A stretch of 64,000 bases of DNA from Marinobacterium profundum (GCF_001528745.1 NZ_BCNS01000091.1:62001-126000); one strand, 5' to 3'. Shown: positions 8,601 to 18,099, counted from the stretch's first letter. Numbers and translations are program-made. Notes: generated by a model from the sequence alone, not told the origin.

Positions 8601-9258
8601 CGGCGATCAACCTCCCGTTACGCAGCACCAGGGTACGGTGGCGCATGCGCTCTATCAATGACAGGTCGTGGCTGGCAATCAGCACTGTGGTACCTACCCG
8701 ATTGAACTGCTGAAACAGCTTCATGATTTCTTCGGACAACTCCGGATCCAGGTTACCGGTAGGCTCATCCGCCAGCAGCACACGAGGCTTGTGGACGATA
8801 GCCCGGGCAATACCGACACGCTGCTGCTCGCCGCTGGAGAGGCTGATCGGACTCTGATTTTCCTTGTCCAGCAGGCCGACCTTGTTCAGTGCCGCCCGCA
8901 CCCGCCGGGCCGCATCCTCGGGCTCATAGCCACAGATCTGCAGCGGCAGCGCTATGTTCTCGAATACGGTGCGATCAAACAGCAGATGGTGATTCTGAAA
9001 CACCACGCCGATACGCCGGCGATGGTAGGGCAGCTCACGCCGGCCCAACTGAGCGAGGTTCTGTTCGCCCACCACGACCTGCCCCTGGGACGGCCGCTCC
9101 ATCAGCATGATCATGCGCAGCAGGGTGCTTTTGCCGGCACCGGAATGCCCCGTAAGAAAGGCCATTTCCCCTTCACGCAGCGTAAAGGAGACATTGCTCA
9201 GAGCTTCCTGACCACTGAGGTAGCGCTTGCTGACGTTTTCAAAACTGATCAATGCCAT
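8587..9258 (-). CDS. ftsE: Cell division ATP-binding protein FtsE
   Basis: 223 residues. This is the ABC ATPase partner of FtsX, recruited to the septum. Walker A is GHSGAGKST, the Q-loop is FQNHHLL, the signature is LSSGEQQRVGIARA, and Walker B is VLLADEPTGNLDP followed by the switch His in ASHDL. The start at 9258 (MALISFENV) gives the family N-terminus; a 27-residue upstream in-frame extension runs into a repeat element and is rejected. A 267-bp inverted-repeat element lies between this gene and ftsY. Confidence 0.95.
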   Translation of the reverse strand: MALISFENVSKRYLSGQEALSNVSFTLREGEMAFLTGHSGAGKSTLLRMIMLMERPSQGQVVVGEQNLAQLGRRELPYHRRRIGVVFQNHHLLFDRTVFENIALPLQICGYEPEDAARRVRAALNKVGLLDKENQSPISLSSGEQQRVGIARAIVHKPRVLLADEPTGNLDPELSEEIMKLFQQFNRVGTTVLIASHDLSLIERMRHRTLVLRNGRLIADGRG

Positions 9259-9280
9259 GTTGTTGTCCGCACCTGCCCTA

Positions 9281-9547
9281 AGAGCCTGTTTACGATCTAT
9301 TTGCCCGACTGCGTTGCCGCCCCTAAAAGCGCCAGACAAGGCGCGAGTCGCGTGGTTTTGGGCCTAAATGAGCGACGAGCAACGCCGTATGGCGCTTTTA
9401 GGGGCCCAACCCGAAGGGACGGGGCCCTTTTCGCGCATTGCGGCGTCTCTCGTCACTCATGTACATCAAGTACACCACGTTCCTCGTTCCTTGCTCTGCG
9501 CGAAAATAGCCTCCGTCGCAGCAGGCAATAGATCCTAAACAGGCTCT
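9281..9547. repeat. MITE-like element with terminal inverted repeats
   Basis: A 267-bp non-coding block bounded by near-perfect terminal inverted repeats: 9281-9305 against 9524-9547, about 24 bp with one mismatch and one indel, beginning AGAGCCTGTTTA. Inside it a perfect 15-bp inverted repeat (CCCCTAAAAGCGCCA at 9320-9334, complement at 9390-9404) forms a second hairpin. It has no coding potential of its own and sits in the ftsY-ftsE gap, 22 bp from the ftsE start. I see no clear target-site duplication. It has the look of a dispersed element moved in trans. Confidence 0.7.
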
Positions 9548-9650
9548 CATGAATCCCTGACACTGGGCCTGCGCTACAACGCCGACCCGTCTGTTTTCCG
9601 CAGTGCGGTGCAGTTGAGTTCTTTAATCGAACTCGTTAACCAAGCTCTAT

Positions 9651-11024
9651 TCAATCAAACAGGGCCTGGACGAACTCGTCGGCGCTGAACGGGCGCAAAT
9701 CGTCCACCTGCTCGCCCACGCCTATATAACGAATCGGCAATTCCAGCTGTTTGGCGATAGCAAAGATGATGCCACCCTTGGCGGTGCCGTCGAGTTTGGT
9801 CAGGGTAATGCCCGTCACACCAACGGCTTCCTTGAAGGTACGGGCCTGGCTCATCGCATTCTGGCCAGTGCCGGCGTCCAGCACCAGCATCACCTCGTGG
9901 GGCGCGTCCATATCCAGCTTCTTCATAACGCGCACCACTTTCTGCAGTTCCTGCATCAGGTGATCCTTGTTCTGCAGGCGCCCGGCGGTATCGGCAATCA
10001 GCACATCAACATTGCGCGCCTTGGCCGACTGCAACGCATCAAAAAGCACCGAAGCCGAATCCGCCCCCGTATGCTGCGCCACCACGGGCACTTTATTGCG
10101 CTCACCCCACACCTGCAGCTGTTCCACCGCAGCGGCACGAAAGGTATCGCCCGCGGCCAGCATCACGGAGCGGCCCTCGGACTGAAAGCGCTTGGCCAGT
10201 TTGCCAATGGTGGTGGTCTTGCCGACACCATTAACGCCCACCATCAGAATGACGTAGGGCTTCTTGCCGACGGCATCAATCTGCAAAGGCTGCTCCACTT
10301 GGTGCAGCAGCGCTGCCAGTTCCTGCTGCAACGCCTGCTGCAACGCCTGGGCATCGGCCAGTTGATTGCGCGCGACCTTGTCGGTCAGGCGGCTGATAAT
10401 CTCACTGGTTGCCTCCACGCCCACGTCGGCGGTCAGCAGCAGGGTTTCGATATCTTCCAGCAGCTCGTCGTCAATTTCCTTGGCGCCGAGGAAGAGATTG
10501 CCCAGCTGGGCCGTCAGGTTAGCCTTGGTGCGACTCAGGCCGGCCTTGATACGGGCCAGCACACCCTGTTTTTTCTCCGGTGTATCCACAACCGCAACCG
10601 CCGCTGCGACAGGCTCAATCACTTCAGCTGCAACAAGCCCGGGTTCAGCCGGTTCTGCAGGCACTTCATCAGCAACGGCCCTAGGAACAACTGCAAGCCC
10701 TTCAGCGACCGAAGCTGCAATGGCTGCCACCGGTTCCTGCTCAGTTTTTTGCGTTGCTGTAATTTCCTGCTCAGCCATGTCCTGCGCAGCATCGCCTGCC
10801 TGAGCACTCTCTGGCTGGGCATTCCCTGACGAGGCTCTGTCCAACGGAGCCCCGTCCGACGCTACGCTTGCCGCTTCCACCAGATCCGGCACAACGGAAT
10901 CAGATTCAGCTTGTTCTACTGGCTCAACAGACTCTGCCTGCTGCACCTCATCCGACTCAACCACCGGCGGCGCCTGTTCCTTGCTACCGGAGTTGCCGAA
11001 CAGGGATTTTAATTTCTTGAACAT
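9651..11024 (-). CDS. ftsY: Signal recognition particle receptor FtsY
   Basis: 457 residues. About the first 150 residues form the acidic, Ala/Glu/Val-rich A domain (repeated PVEQAES-type segments) that helps membrane association. The helical N domain and the SRP GTPase G domain follow, with G1 GVNGVGKTT, AGDTFRAAA, G3 DTAGR and G4 TKLDGTAKGG. It docks SRP-ribosome complexes at the Sec translocon. It is the first gene of ftsY-ftsE-ftsX-rpoH on the leftward strand; the repeat element interrupts the usual tight ftsY-ftsE spacing. Confidence 0.96.
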   Translation of the reverse strand: MFKKLKSLFGNSGSKEQAPPVVESDEVQQAESVEPVEQAESDSVVPDLVEAASVASDGAPLDRASSGNAQPESAQAGDAAQDMAEQEITATQKTEQEPVAAIAASVAEGLAVVPRAVADEVPAEPAEPGLVAAEVIEPVAAAVAVVDTPEKKQGVLARIKAGLSRTKANLTAQLGNLFLGAKEIDDELLEDIETLLLTADVGVEATSEIISRLTDKVARNQLADAQALQQALQQELAALLHQVEQPLQIDAVGKKPYVILMVGVNGVGKTTTIGKLAKRFQSEGRSVMLAAGDTFRAAAVEQLQVWGERNKVPVVAQHTGADSASVLFDALQSAKARNVDVLIADTAGRLQNKDHLMQELQKVVRVMKKLDMDAPHEVMLVLDAGTGQNAMSQARTFKEAVGVTGITLTKLDGTAKGGIIFAIAKQLELPIRYIGVGEQVDDLRPFSADEFVQALFD

Positions 11025-11087
11025 CGAACGTCCTCAGATCTGCTAAAAACGGGCGCCAGCGCCCGGATTTGGGAGCCTTGAAAAGCC

Positions 11088-11219
11088 TCAGGACGGGTCA
11101 TCGCCCCTGATGTAAAAATATATCGCGAGCATCGCTACTGTGAATATGGCCCCGCCTGTATAGGTAACGATCGAGTAATCCCACTCGTTTTCCACCAGCC
11201 ACCTGAACAAAGCTTCCAT
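11088..11219 (-). CDS. Predicted 43-aa single-pass membrane peptide upstream of ftsY
   Basis: A short open frame encoding MEALFRWLVENEWDYSIV, followed by a hydrophobic helix (about residues 19-36, YTGGAIFTVAMLAIYFYI) and the tail RGDDPS. The ATG at 11219 has GGAG seven bases upstream, which decides the start over an ATG two codons earlier. It lies 63 bp upstream of ftsY on the same strand. No family is recognised. The well-formed helix, charged ends and ribosome site argue for a real gene, but the length leaves room for doubt. Confidence 0.45.
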   Translation of the reverse strand: MEALFRWLVENEWDYSIVTYTGGAIFTVAMLAIYFYIRGDDPS

Positions 11220-11393
11220 CTGCATGCTCCAAGCCTGCGAAAGGCTTAACTTTCGAGCGCAATATCTTATCATAGGCGCCACGCAAGTTATTAAGCCCCG
11301 CGCATTACAGATCGCGGTGCTGTTGCCCTCGCACGCTTGCGGTCAAGACGTCGCGCCCAAGCCTCCGACACTCGCAAACGGAATCCTGCAGTC

Positions 11394-12707
11394 ATGGCCA
11401 CCGAGCACAAGCCACTGTTCAATCCGCTCTATCTCAAGGCGCTGATCATGATCCTGCCGGTGCTGATCGTAATCTTTGCCTCCCTTGGGCCCAAAGCTGC
11501 CAGCTATCCTGAAATAGGGCAGAGCGAAACGCAGCGGCTCTACTGGATCGAACAGCCAGACAGACCCGACAACGAGCTGCGCCTGCTGCTGCCCGCCACA
11601 CTGGCACTTGATCCGGAACAGCGCATTTTGCAACAGACACTGGCCGCGCTGCTACAACAGCGCCTGCACCAGCCCGCGCTCCAGGCCCTGCTAATACCGG
11701 TGCAGGATAGTCAGGTCACCGCGCTGTCGGATTACCTGCAGATCAGCCTGCGTTGGCCCGCCGGTGAAAAACTGCCGGAGCTGGATCCCATTCTGCAGGC
11801 GCTGCAGCAGACTCCCGAATCAGACGCCGCAACCGCAGCCCTGACGCGTATCCGTGCCCAGGCTTACCTCGAGGGCCAGGACCCGGCACAACGATTGCTG
11901 AACCGACTGCAGCAGCAGCTACAACAGCAAATGCGACAATCCGCGGCCAGCGCGATATCGGCCGCCGATGTGTTGCAGCAGTACCACCAGCTGTTCGCCC
12001 AACCACCTTTGCTGATACTGGGCGGACCCGACGCAGAGCCACTGGCGGATAAACTGAATAGCGCCGACGACTTTGATGGGTTCTCTGGCGCTGAGCGTTC
12101 AAGGCCTTTACGCCACGTCAATCAGCCCAAGAGTGTGCCGGCGCAACCGCTGAAACTGCAACTGGTCGATGCCCGCCAGCCCGCCATGTATCTGCTGGGC
12201 GCCAGTATGCCTGGCCGTGACGCGGAAGATTATGCCGCCCAATTGCTGACCATTCGCAGCCTGCAGCGGGCGCTGGAACTGCGCCCGGATGACGCAGGAT
12301 ACTACCGGCTGGTGTGGCAGCAGTCCCGCGACAGCGGCTACCGGGCACTGATTCTCGACGGTCAGCCGACAAGAGCGCAGGCAGTGCTTGAAGATGCGCA
12401 GCCATCAGTTATGAAGTCCCCTGATAAGAGGGGACTGGTCTTTGCAGTGATTGATACAGCGGCAATTAATGCAGCACTGATTGATGACACTCGCCAGCAA
12501 CTGTTGCAGCAGCTGCGCGAGCGCCTGCAGACACCCCAGGGCCAGCTGGATCAACTCGCCACCCTGGCATTTAATAATCTGACCGGGCAACGCCTGGATA
12601 CCATTCTGGATCAGCTCCAGGCTGTACCCGGGGATGACATTGGCCTGCGAATCGCGCACTATCTCGCCCCCGAGACCCAGATTCTTATCACCCTAAACGG
12701 ACAGTGA
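11394..12707 (+). CDS. M16 peptidase-like protein lacking the zinc motif
   Basis: About 437 residues from the ATG at 11394. A basic start and a single membrane helix (about 15-33) anchor a large Leu/Gln/Ala-rich domain. Position between ftsY and rsmD is where Pseudomonas carries one or two M16 metalloprotease homologues. This protein is similar in size and character, but no HxxEH zinc-binding sequence can be found, so it is probably an inactive M16 relative acting as a scaffold or chaperone. An 8-bp inverted repeat (12415-12422 with 12429-12436) lies within the coding region. The family assignment rests mainly on context. Confidence 0.6.
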   Translation: MATEHKPLFNPLYLKALIMILPVLIVIFASLGPKAASYPEIGQSETQRLYWIEQPDRPDNELRLLLPATLALDPEQRILQQTLAALLQQRLHQPALQALLIPVQDSQVTALSDYLQISLRWPAGEKLPELDPILQALQQTPESDAATAALTRIRAQAYLEGQDPAQRLLNRLQQQLQQQMRQSAASAISAADVLQQYHQLFAQPPLLILGGPDAEPLADKLNSADDFDGFSGAERSRPLRHVNQPKSVPAQPLKLQLVDARQPAMYLLGASMPGRDAEDYAAQLLTIRSLQRALELRPDDAGYYRLVWQQSRDSGYRALILDGQPTRAQAVLEDAQPSVMKSPDKRGLVFAVIDTAAINAALIDDTRQQLLQQLRERLQTPQGQLDQLATLAFNNLTGQRLDTILDQLQAVPGDDIGLRIAHYLAPETQILITLNGQ

Positions 12708-12716
12708 AACCGCCGC

Positions 12717-13352
12717 ATGCCCAAGCCTACCAAGTCAAACCGGTCCCCCCGCGTACCCGAGCCCATCAGCGGCGAGCTGCGCATCATTGCCGGCAGCTGG
12801 CGTGGTCGCAAACTCAAGTTCCCGGCCCTGACCGGCCTGCGCCCGACGCCCAACCGGGTCCGCGAAACGCTGTTTAACTGGGTGCAGGCGTCGGTGCAGG
12901 GAGCACGCTGTCTGGATCTGTATGCAGGCAGCGGCGCCCTGGGGCTTGAAGCCCTTTCCCGCGGTGCAGGCTCAGTGACCTTTATCGACAACGCGACCCA
13001 GGCCGTGCGCCAGCTGCGGGATAACCTGCAGCTGCTCAAGGCGGACAACGCCGAAGTGCTCACAGCCGCCGCCCTGGACTGGCTGCAACGCCATGAGTTG
13101 GGGGCAGCCCCCGGCTATGATCTGGTGTTTCTGGATCCGCCATTTAACTGCGATCTGCTGCCCCAGACCTGCGAACTGCTGGAGGCCCGCAACCTGCTGG
13201 CCAGCCAGGCACTGATCTACATTGAATCGGAGTCAGTGCTCGGCACACCGCAACTGCCGGACAACTGGCGCCAGCTGCGCAGCAAAACCGCAGGCAAAGT
13301 CACCTACAGTCTGTATATTCGAGACGCACAGGCAGATACAGACCCCGTCTGA
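12717..13352 (+). CDS. rsmD: 16S rRNA (guanine(966)-N2)-methyltransferase
   Basis: 211 residues. It begins with a basic extension, then RIIAGSWRGRKLKFP and LRPTPNRVRETLFNW, which are RsmD hallmarks. The AdoMet loop LDLYAGSGALGLEALSRGA and the catalytic DPPF motif (VFLDPPF) follow. It methylates G966 of 16S rRNA in the small ribosomal subunit. It starts 9 bp after the M16-like gene, so the two are co-transcribed. Confidence 0.94.
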   Translation: MPKPTKSNRSPRVPEPISGELRIIAGSWRGRKLKFPALTGLRPTPNRVRETLFNWVQASVQGARCLDLYAGSGALGLEALSRGAGSVTFIDNATQAVRQLRDNLQLLKADNAEVLTAAALDWLQRHELGAAPGYDLVFLDPPFNCDLLPQTCELLEARNLLASQALIYIESESVLGTPQLPDNWRQLRSKTAGKVTYSLYIRDAQADTDPV

Positions 13353-13388
13353 CATTCGCGCCTGCGCGGCCTTATCGGCACTGCCTGA

Positions 13389-14000
13389 TTAGAGGCCCCG
13401 CAGGCAACTGCGCACCAAAAGCGAGCCCTGTTCCCGGCAGGAAAACAGCCCTGGTGCCAGCAGCAGCGACTGCACTACACCCAGCAACAGACAGCAGATG
13501 GATTTGGCCATGGGTTCGAGCTGGGATTTCTTCAGCCCGACCAGCTGCTGCTTGCGCGCCTGCTTGAGAAAATAGTGGATATGCCCCACACCCTGATTCA
13601 GCGCCCGCTGACGTTGCTGCGCCAATGCGGCCACACCGGCGCAGCTGTCATTACCGGCATAGAACAGCTGATAGACTTTCTGCGCCTGTACATCCCCAGT
13701 AATGTCCCGCAACAGTCCCAGCAGATAGCCCTCCAGGGCATTCAGTGCCTGCTGTCGCGATGCCTGTAGCTGCTCAAGGTAATGCCGATCAAAGGGAAGT
13801 GAAACCCGTTGGAACAGCGCCTCCAGCAGGGCTTCGCGGTTTTTGAAGTGCCAGTAGAGGGCACCGTGGGTCACACCGGCATGGGTCGCCACATCCTTGA
13901 GCGTTGCAGTGGCCGGGCCTCGCTGACTGAAGACATCCAGCGCCGCCATCAGCAACGCCTGCCGGGTTTGTTCTGCTTCCTGCGGGGTACGCCTTGCCAT
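13389..14000 (-). CDS. TetR-family transcriptional regulator (AcrR-like)
   Basis: 203 residues from the ATG at 14000 (MARRTPQEAEQTR), which has AAAGG just upstream and matches the typical start of AcrR/MtrR/TtgR repressors. The DNA-binding helix-turn-helix covers about residues 30-52 (LKDVATHAGVTHGALYWHFKNREALL). The C-terminal ligand domain resembles drug-efflux repressors. No efflux genes adjoin it; the RND operon is 22 kb away, so any link to that operon is speculation. Confidence 0.85.
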   Translation of the reverse strand: MARRTPQEAEQTRQALLMAALDVFSQRGPATATLKDVATHAGVTHGALYWHFKNREALLEALFQRVSLPFDRHYLEQLQASRQQALNALEGYLLGLLRDITGDVQAQKVYQLFYAGNDSCAGVAALAQQRQRALNQGVGHIHYFLKQARKQQLVGLKKSQLEPMAKSICCLLLGVVQSLLLAPGLFSCREQGSLLVRSCLRGL

Positions 14001-14043
14001 TTGCCTTTCAGTCCCTGAATACGCCAAGACCCGACAGGGGTCT

Positions 14044-14063
14044 TACATGTGCAGGTCAATGTA
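14044..14063. promoter_or_regulatory. Possible TetR autoregulatory operator
   Basis: Inverted pentamers TACAT (14044-14048) and ATGTA (14059-14063) lie about 45 bp upstream of the TetR-family gene. Their content and spacing recall AcrR-type operators. The arms are short, so this is a weak call. Confidence 0.28.
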
Positions 14064-14152
14064 TCGCGCATAGATGACCATAGGGTGACAGGCACCGCGA
14101 CAAGCAGATAAAAAGAGAGGCATTGGCGATACGTTTAGAACGCAATGCCAGA

Positions 14153-14186
14153 AAAGAGCCCCACACGCAGCTTGCGTGTGGGGCGG
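14153..14186 (-). terminator. Terminator of the M48 metalloprotease gene
   Basis: A perfect 12-bp stem (GCCCCACACGCA at 14158-14169, 3-nt loop, complement at 14173-14184) is followed on the leftward transcript by TCTTTTC. It lies 38 bp beyond the stop codon of the M48 gene. Confidence 0.8.
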
Positions 14187-14223
14187 GAGAGAGGGTTATA
14201 ACAAGCCGCTGCGCATGGGCAGG

Positions 14224-15474
14224 CTATCGCGTGCTGACGTCATCCACATAGTATTTAAGCTGCATGGATGCAAAGGCCCCGACGCTCAGCTGCGGCGAGC
14301 GGAACTTCGCCTCGAACGCCTGTCCGGGCTGCACAGTGCCCGGAACCTGAGCAATATAGCGCTGCACCTTGCCCTCCTGATCCTTGATCAGCACGCCCAT
14401 CACCAGATTATCCAGCGCACTCTGGCCACTGTAGCGCCAGCGAACCTGCCAGCTGTTCTGATCAATTACGGTCTCACCCAGGGGCTGCATCTGTTGCATA
14501 AACGCGGCGAGTCGCGCCTGCTGCTGCGACTGGCGGGACTCCTCCTGTTTTACGCCCTGGTGCTTCACATAGGAGCCCACAGTCGTGCCCAGCAGCGCGG
14601 CAACGCCGCCACCCTGACCGGCGGCCATCGTATCGTTGCGTTTTTGCCAGAGTACATTAGTCTCCAGCAGAGTTGCGGCGTCCGGGTTCTCCTGACCCTT
14701 GCGGTAATAACCCTGCACCAGGCGTGCCGTTGCCGCCGTTTCCTCGGCCCGCTCGCGGTTGACCGGGTGGGTGTGGAAGAAAAGCCCGCCGGCATTGCCC
14801 TCTTCACGGTACTGCCGGGCCCAGATGCGACTGGCTGCCGTAGGGTCAAAACCCGCCAGCGCAGCGTAGAGCACAGCTATTCGATCCGCTTCGCGTTCAT
14901 TTTCATGGGTAAAGGCCGCCTGATAACCCGTGCGGCCGGCTGAGCTGGAGCCCGTCAGTGTCGCCAGCGTCTGGAAGCCCTGACTCTCAAACGCATGATT
15001 GGCCACTGTGTGCGCCACCTCATGGGCAATCACCGCCGCCAGTTCATCATCATCCTGCAACTGCTGCATCAGCCCCAGGTGCACCACTATATAGGTGCCT
15101 CCGGTGGTGAAGGCGTTGAAGTCCGGGCGATCGATCAATACCGGCTGCCAGCGCTCGGACTTGAGATGACTGATGCGCTGCACCCGATCAAACAGCCGCG
15201 TCAGGCGGGCGTACTGGGCCTCATCCAGCTGATCGTTGATTTTACTTTCCGTGCGCAGCAACTGCTCGACCACAGCGTTGCCCTGGCGAATCTGCGCACC
15301 GCGCCCGGCGAGCGAGAGGCTACGCTCGCCGGTCACCCTGTCCTGCTCACTGACCGCACCCACCACATTGTAAAGACCCGCGTCGACCGCCTGCAGGGAC
15401 ATACAGCCCGACAACAGCAGTAACGATAAGGGAAGTATCAGCCGGAGCCCGGCTCGCGACATTTTGTGCTTCAT
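14224..15474 (-). CDS. M48-family zinc metalloprotease, lipoprotein
   Basis: 416 residues. A lipoprotein signal ends at the lipobox LLSGC (Cys24), placing the mature protein on the periplasmic face of a membrane. The zinc site is HEVAH at 151-155, with the third ligand Glu195 in NEREAD. The layout resembles LoiP/YggG and BepA-type quality-control proteases, with an extra C-terminal beta-rich domain (about 320-416) that might bind substrate. The start is supported by GAGG before the ATG at 15474. It is a single-gene unit with its own terminator. Confidence 0.9.
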   Translation of the reverse strand: MKHKMSRAGLRLILPLSLLLLSGCMSLQAVDAGLYNVVGAVSEQDRVTGERSLSLAGRGAQIRQGNAVVEQLLRTESKINDQLDEAQYARLTRLFDRVQRISHLKSERWQPVLIDRPDFNAFTTGGTYIVVHLGLMQQLQDDDELAAVIAHEVAHTVANHAFESQGFQTLATLTGSSSAGRTGYQAAFTHENEREADRIAVLYAALAGFDPTAASRIWARQYREEGNAGGLFFHTHPVNRERAEETAATARLVQGYYRKGQENPDAATLLETNVLWQKRNDTMAAGQGGGVAALLGTTVGSYVKHQGVKQEESRQSQQQARLAAFMQQMQPLGETVIDQNSWQVRWRYSGQSALDNLVMGVLIKDQEGKVQRYIAQVPGTVQPGQAFEAKFRSPQLSVGAFASMQLKYYVDDVSTR

Positions 15475-15510
15475 GTAGACCTCTTCACGATATGCCCAGA
15501 TAGAATATAA

Positions 15511-16119
<609 letters not shown>

Positions 16120-16149
16120 CGTTTCTTATTTACGCAGTGAGTGAGGTAG

Positions 16150-16404
<255 letters not shown>

Positions 16405-16477
16405 GCCATAGGTACGCCGCCTGAAAGCAGGTTCAATCACGCCGCAAGGTGCTGATCACCTGCTATATCGGGCAACA

Positions 16478-16516
16478 AAAAACCCGCAAGCCAGATCCTG
16501 GCTTGCGGATTTTTTA
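16478..16516. terminator. Bidirectional rho-independent terminator
   Basis: A perfect 11-bp stem (CCGCAAGCCAG at 16484-16494, loop atc, complement at 16498-16508) has A-rich sequence on the left and a T-run on the right. It separates the convergent ferredoxin and DUF501 genes. Confidence 0.9.
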
Positions 16517-16537
16517 TGCCTGCGTTCCCCCTCAGTT

Positions 16538-17053
16538 TCAGAGACGAATTTTCAGGCTATTCAAACCAAACTCCGCATCCATGCGCTGGCCGATCACATT
16601 CTCGCCACACAGATGATGGGCGTACTGCATGTGCAGGCAACGCACCTTGTCCCACTGCGAAATTCCGCCGATACCGTACTGCTCAAAAAGCTGGGTAAAG
16701 CCCAGCTGTTCTATCTGTTCCCGGTCCTGCGGGTGCATCAACTGCCAGCGCTGTGCCACATAGCTGACATGATTCTGCCTGAAGGCTTCGCGCAGCGTCT
16801 CGTCCTGCTGCAATTCCTGTTCAATCTGTTTCACCCAACCCGAGGTCTCGATCTCGGCAATGGCGCGGTACAGATCCTTTGAACACAGCCAGAACAGGGT
16901 TGGAAAAGGGCGTTTGTCTACCAGGGAACGAATTTGCAGTACCGTGGGAACGCCATCTGCCGTCTGATGAGCGATGCCCACCAGGCCGCGTGGCTCACGT
17001 CCGAGCTGGCGGCTAATCATGTCCAGCTGTGTTGGCGTCAGTGTCGTTATCAT
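16538..17053 (-). CDS. DUF501 family protein
   Basis: 171 residues. The opening (LDMISRQLGREPRGLVGIAHQTADGVPTVLQI) and the sequence FWLCSKDL, with Cys and conserved aromatic residues, match the DUF501 family, whose biochemical role is unknown. Later conserved elements are GIGGI and the VRCLHMQYAHHL segment. It overlaps the upstream amidohydrolase by an ATGA junction, so the two proteins are made together. Confidence 0.85.
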   Translation of the reverse strand: MITTLTPTQLDMISRQLGREPRGLVGIAHQTADGVPTVLQIRSLVDKRPFPTLFWLCSKDLYRAIAEIETSGWVKQIEQELQQDETLREAFRQNHVSYVAQRWQLMHPQDREQIEQLGFTQLFEQYGIGGISQWDKVRCLHMQYAHHLCGENVIGQRMDAEFGLNSLKIRL

Positions 17054-18033
17054 CCCAGAAACTCGGCTAAGGTCACGACTTCAGCACCGCACACCGGAAT
17101 GCGTGCGGGCATGATCAACGTGCAATTATCAAAAGGTGCCATCAGCGGGCCTGCATCCTGTGCATAGACTTCGCCCCGCGCTATACGCTCGAAGCCCCGG
17201 TACGACTGGCTGAAGCGAAACTGCTCGGTGCGCGCCTCAATCACTTCCCGAATTCGGTAATGTCCGGCACTCTGATCGGGCTCGTAGCCCCAGGGCGGTA
17301 TCAGGGCATCCTGCTCCAGCAGGCCCGCACGATACAGCACTCGGCGCGTGATCGCATGTGCCTGCTGGGCACTTTCAAGCGCAAAGTGCGAACCGCACTC
17401 GGCCACCAGGCCATGGCAGCTTTTTCGACCGTGCTGCATGGCATAGGAAATCAGCATGCCGGGGTGATAGCCACCGAGCTTGTAGAGCAACTGCGCAAAG
17501 GGAAAGCCCAGGCTAGCCACCAGCGCGCTGCAGTCGGGCAGCTCGGGGTAGATCAGCATGGGCGCCACCGGGTTGCTGGTGGAATGCAGATCCAGCACCA
17601 GATCGGCTTCGCGCAGCAGTGGTGCCAGGCGGGCCGCGCGGCGGCTTTCTTCGCTATCGGGGTGCTTGAGTCGCGCCGGCAGCCAGACCCGGTTGCCGTC
17701 CTCATCCACGCAGCGGCTCGCATAAGGACGTTGCGGATCAAACTGCTGGTAGGCCGCCACATTATTGAATATCAGCGTCAGGCTGCCACGCAGCGGCCGC
17801 ACATCCTGCTCCAGCAGCTCACAGAGCGTATGGGCGCCACAGAATTCGTTACCGTGGGTCAAACCGATGATGACAACGTCAGGCCCGCTGCGACCCGACT
17901 CAAAGCGGTGGCAATAATCGACACCGGTATTGCCGCGCCTGTAGCCGCCAAGATCCAGCGGCAACAGATCCAGCGATGGCTGCTCAAGCCTGAGCTTGGA
18001 GCGAGCGAGGGAAGGTGGGTTATTCATGGTCAC
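17050..18033 (-). CDS. M14/AstE-type zinc amidohydrolase (succinylglutamate desuccinylase/aspartoacylase family)
   Basis: 327 residues. The zinc-binding HGNE motif (GLTHGNEFCG, about residues 59-68) and the second zinc ligand in LDLHS (around 152) define the family, which cleaves N-acyl amino acids or small peptides. AECG and HFALES supply further catalytic-region residues. It is not a close match to AstE of arginine catabolism, and no ast genes adjoin. Translational coupling to the DUF501 gene is the only functional hint. Confidence 0.82.
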   Translation of the reverse strand: MTMNNPPSLARSKLRLEQPSLDLLPLDLGGYRRGNTGVDYCHRFESGRSGPDVVIIGLTHGNEFCGAHTLCELLEQDVRPLRGSLTLIFNNVAAYQQFDPQRPYASRCVDEDGNRVWLPARLKHPDSEESRRAARLAPLLREADLVLDLHSTSNPVAPMLIYPELPDCSALVASLGFPFAQLLYKLGGYHPGMLISYAMQHGRKSCHGLVAECGSHFALESAQQAHAITRRVLYRAGLLEQDALIPPWGYEPDQSAGHYRIREVIEARTEQFRFSQSYRGFERIARGEVYAQDAGPLMAPFDNCTLIMPARIPVCGAEVVTLAEFLG

Positions 18034-18099
18034 TCACTGCATGTTTCTGCTGATCAGTTTAGCAGCCCGCGGCTTCGAAACACCGGAGAAGGCTTGGGT

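Noticed and set aside
9259-9339. 27-residue N-terminal extension of FtsE
   Set aside because: It runs into the repeat element and lies outside the conserved family start.
7623-11024. Horizontal acquisition of the ftsX-ftsE-ftsY segment because of the repeat beside it
   Set aside because: Gene order and sequence are ancestral; only the small repeat is additional.
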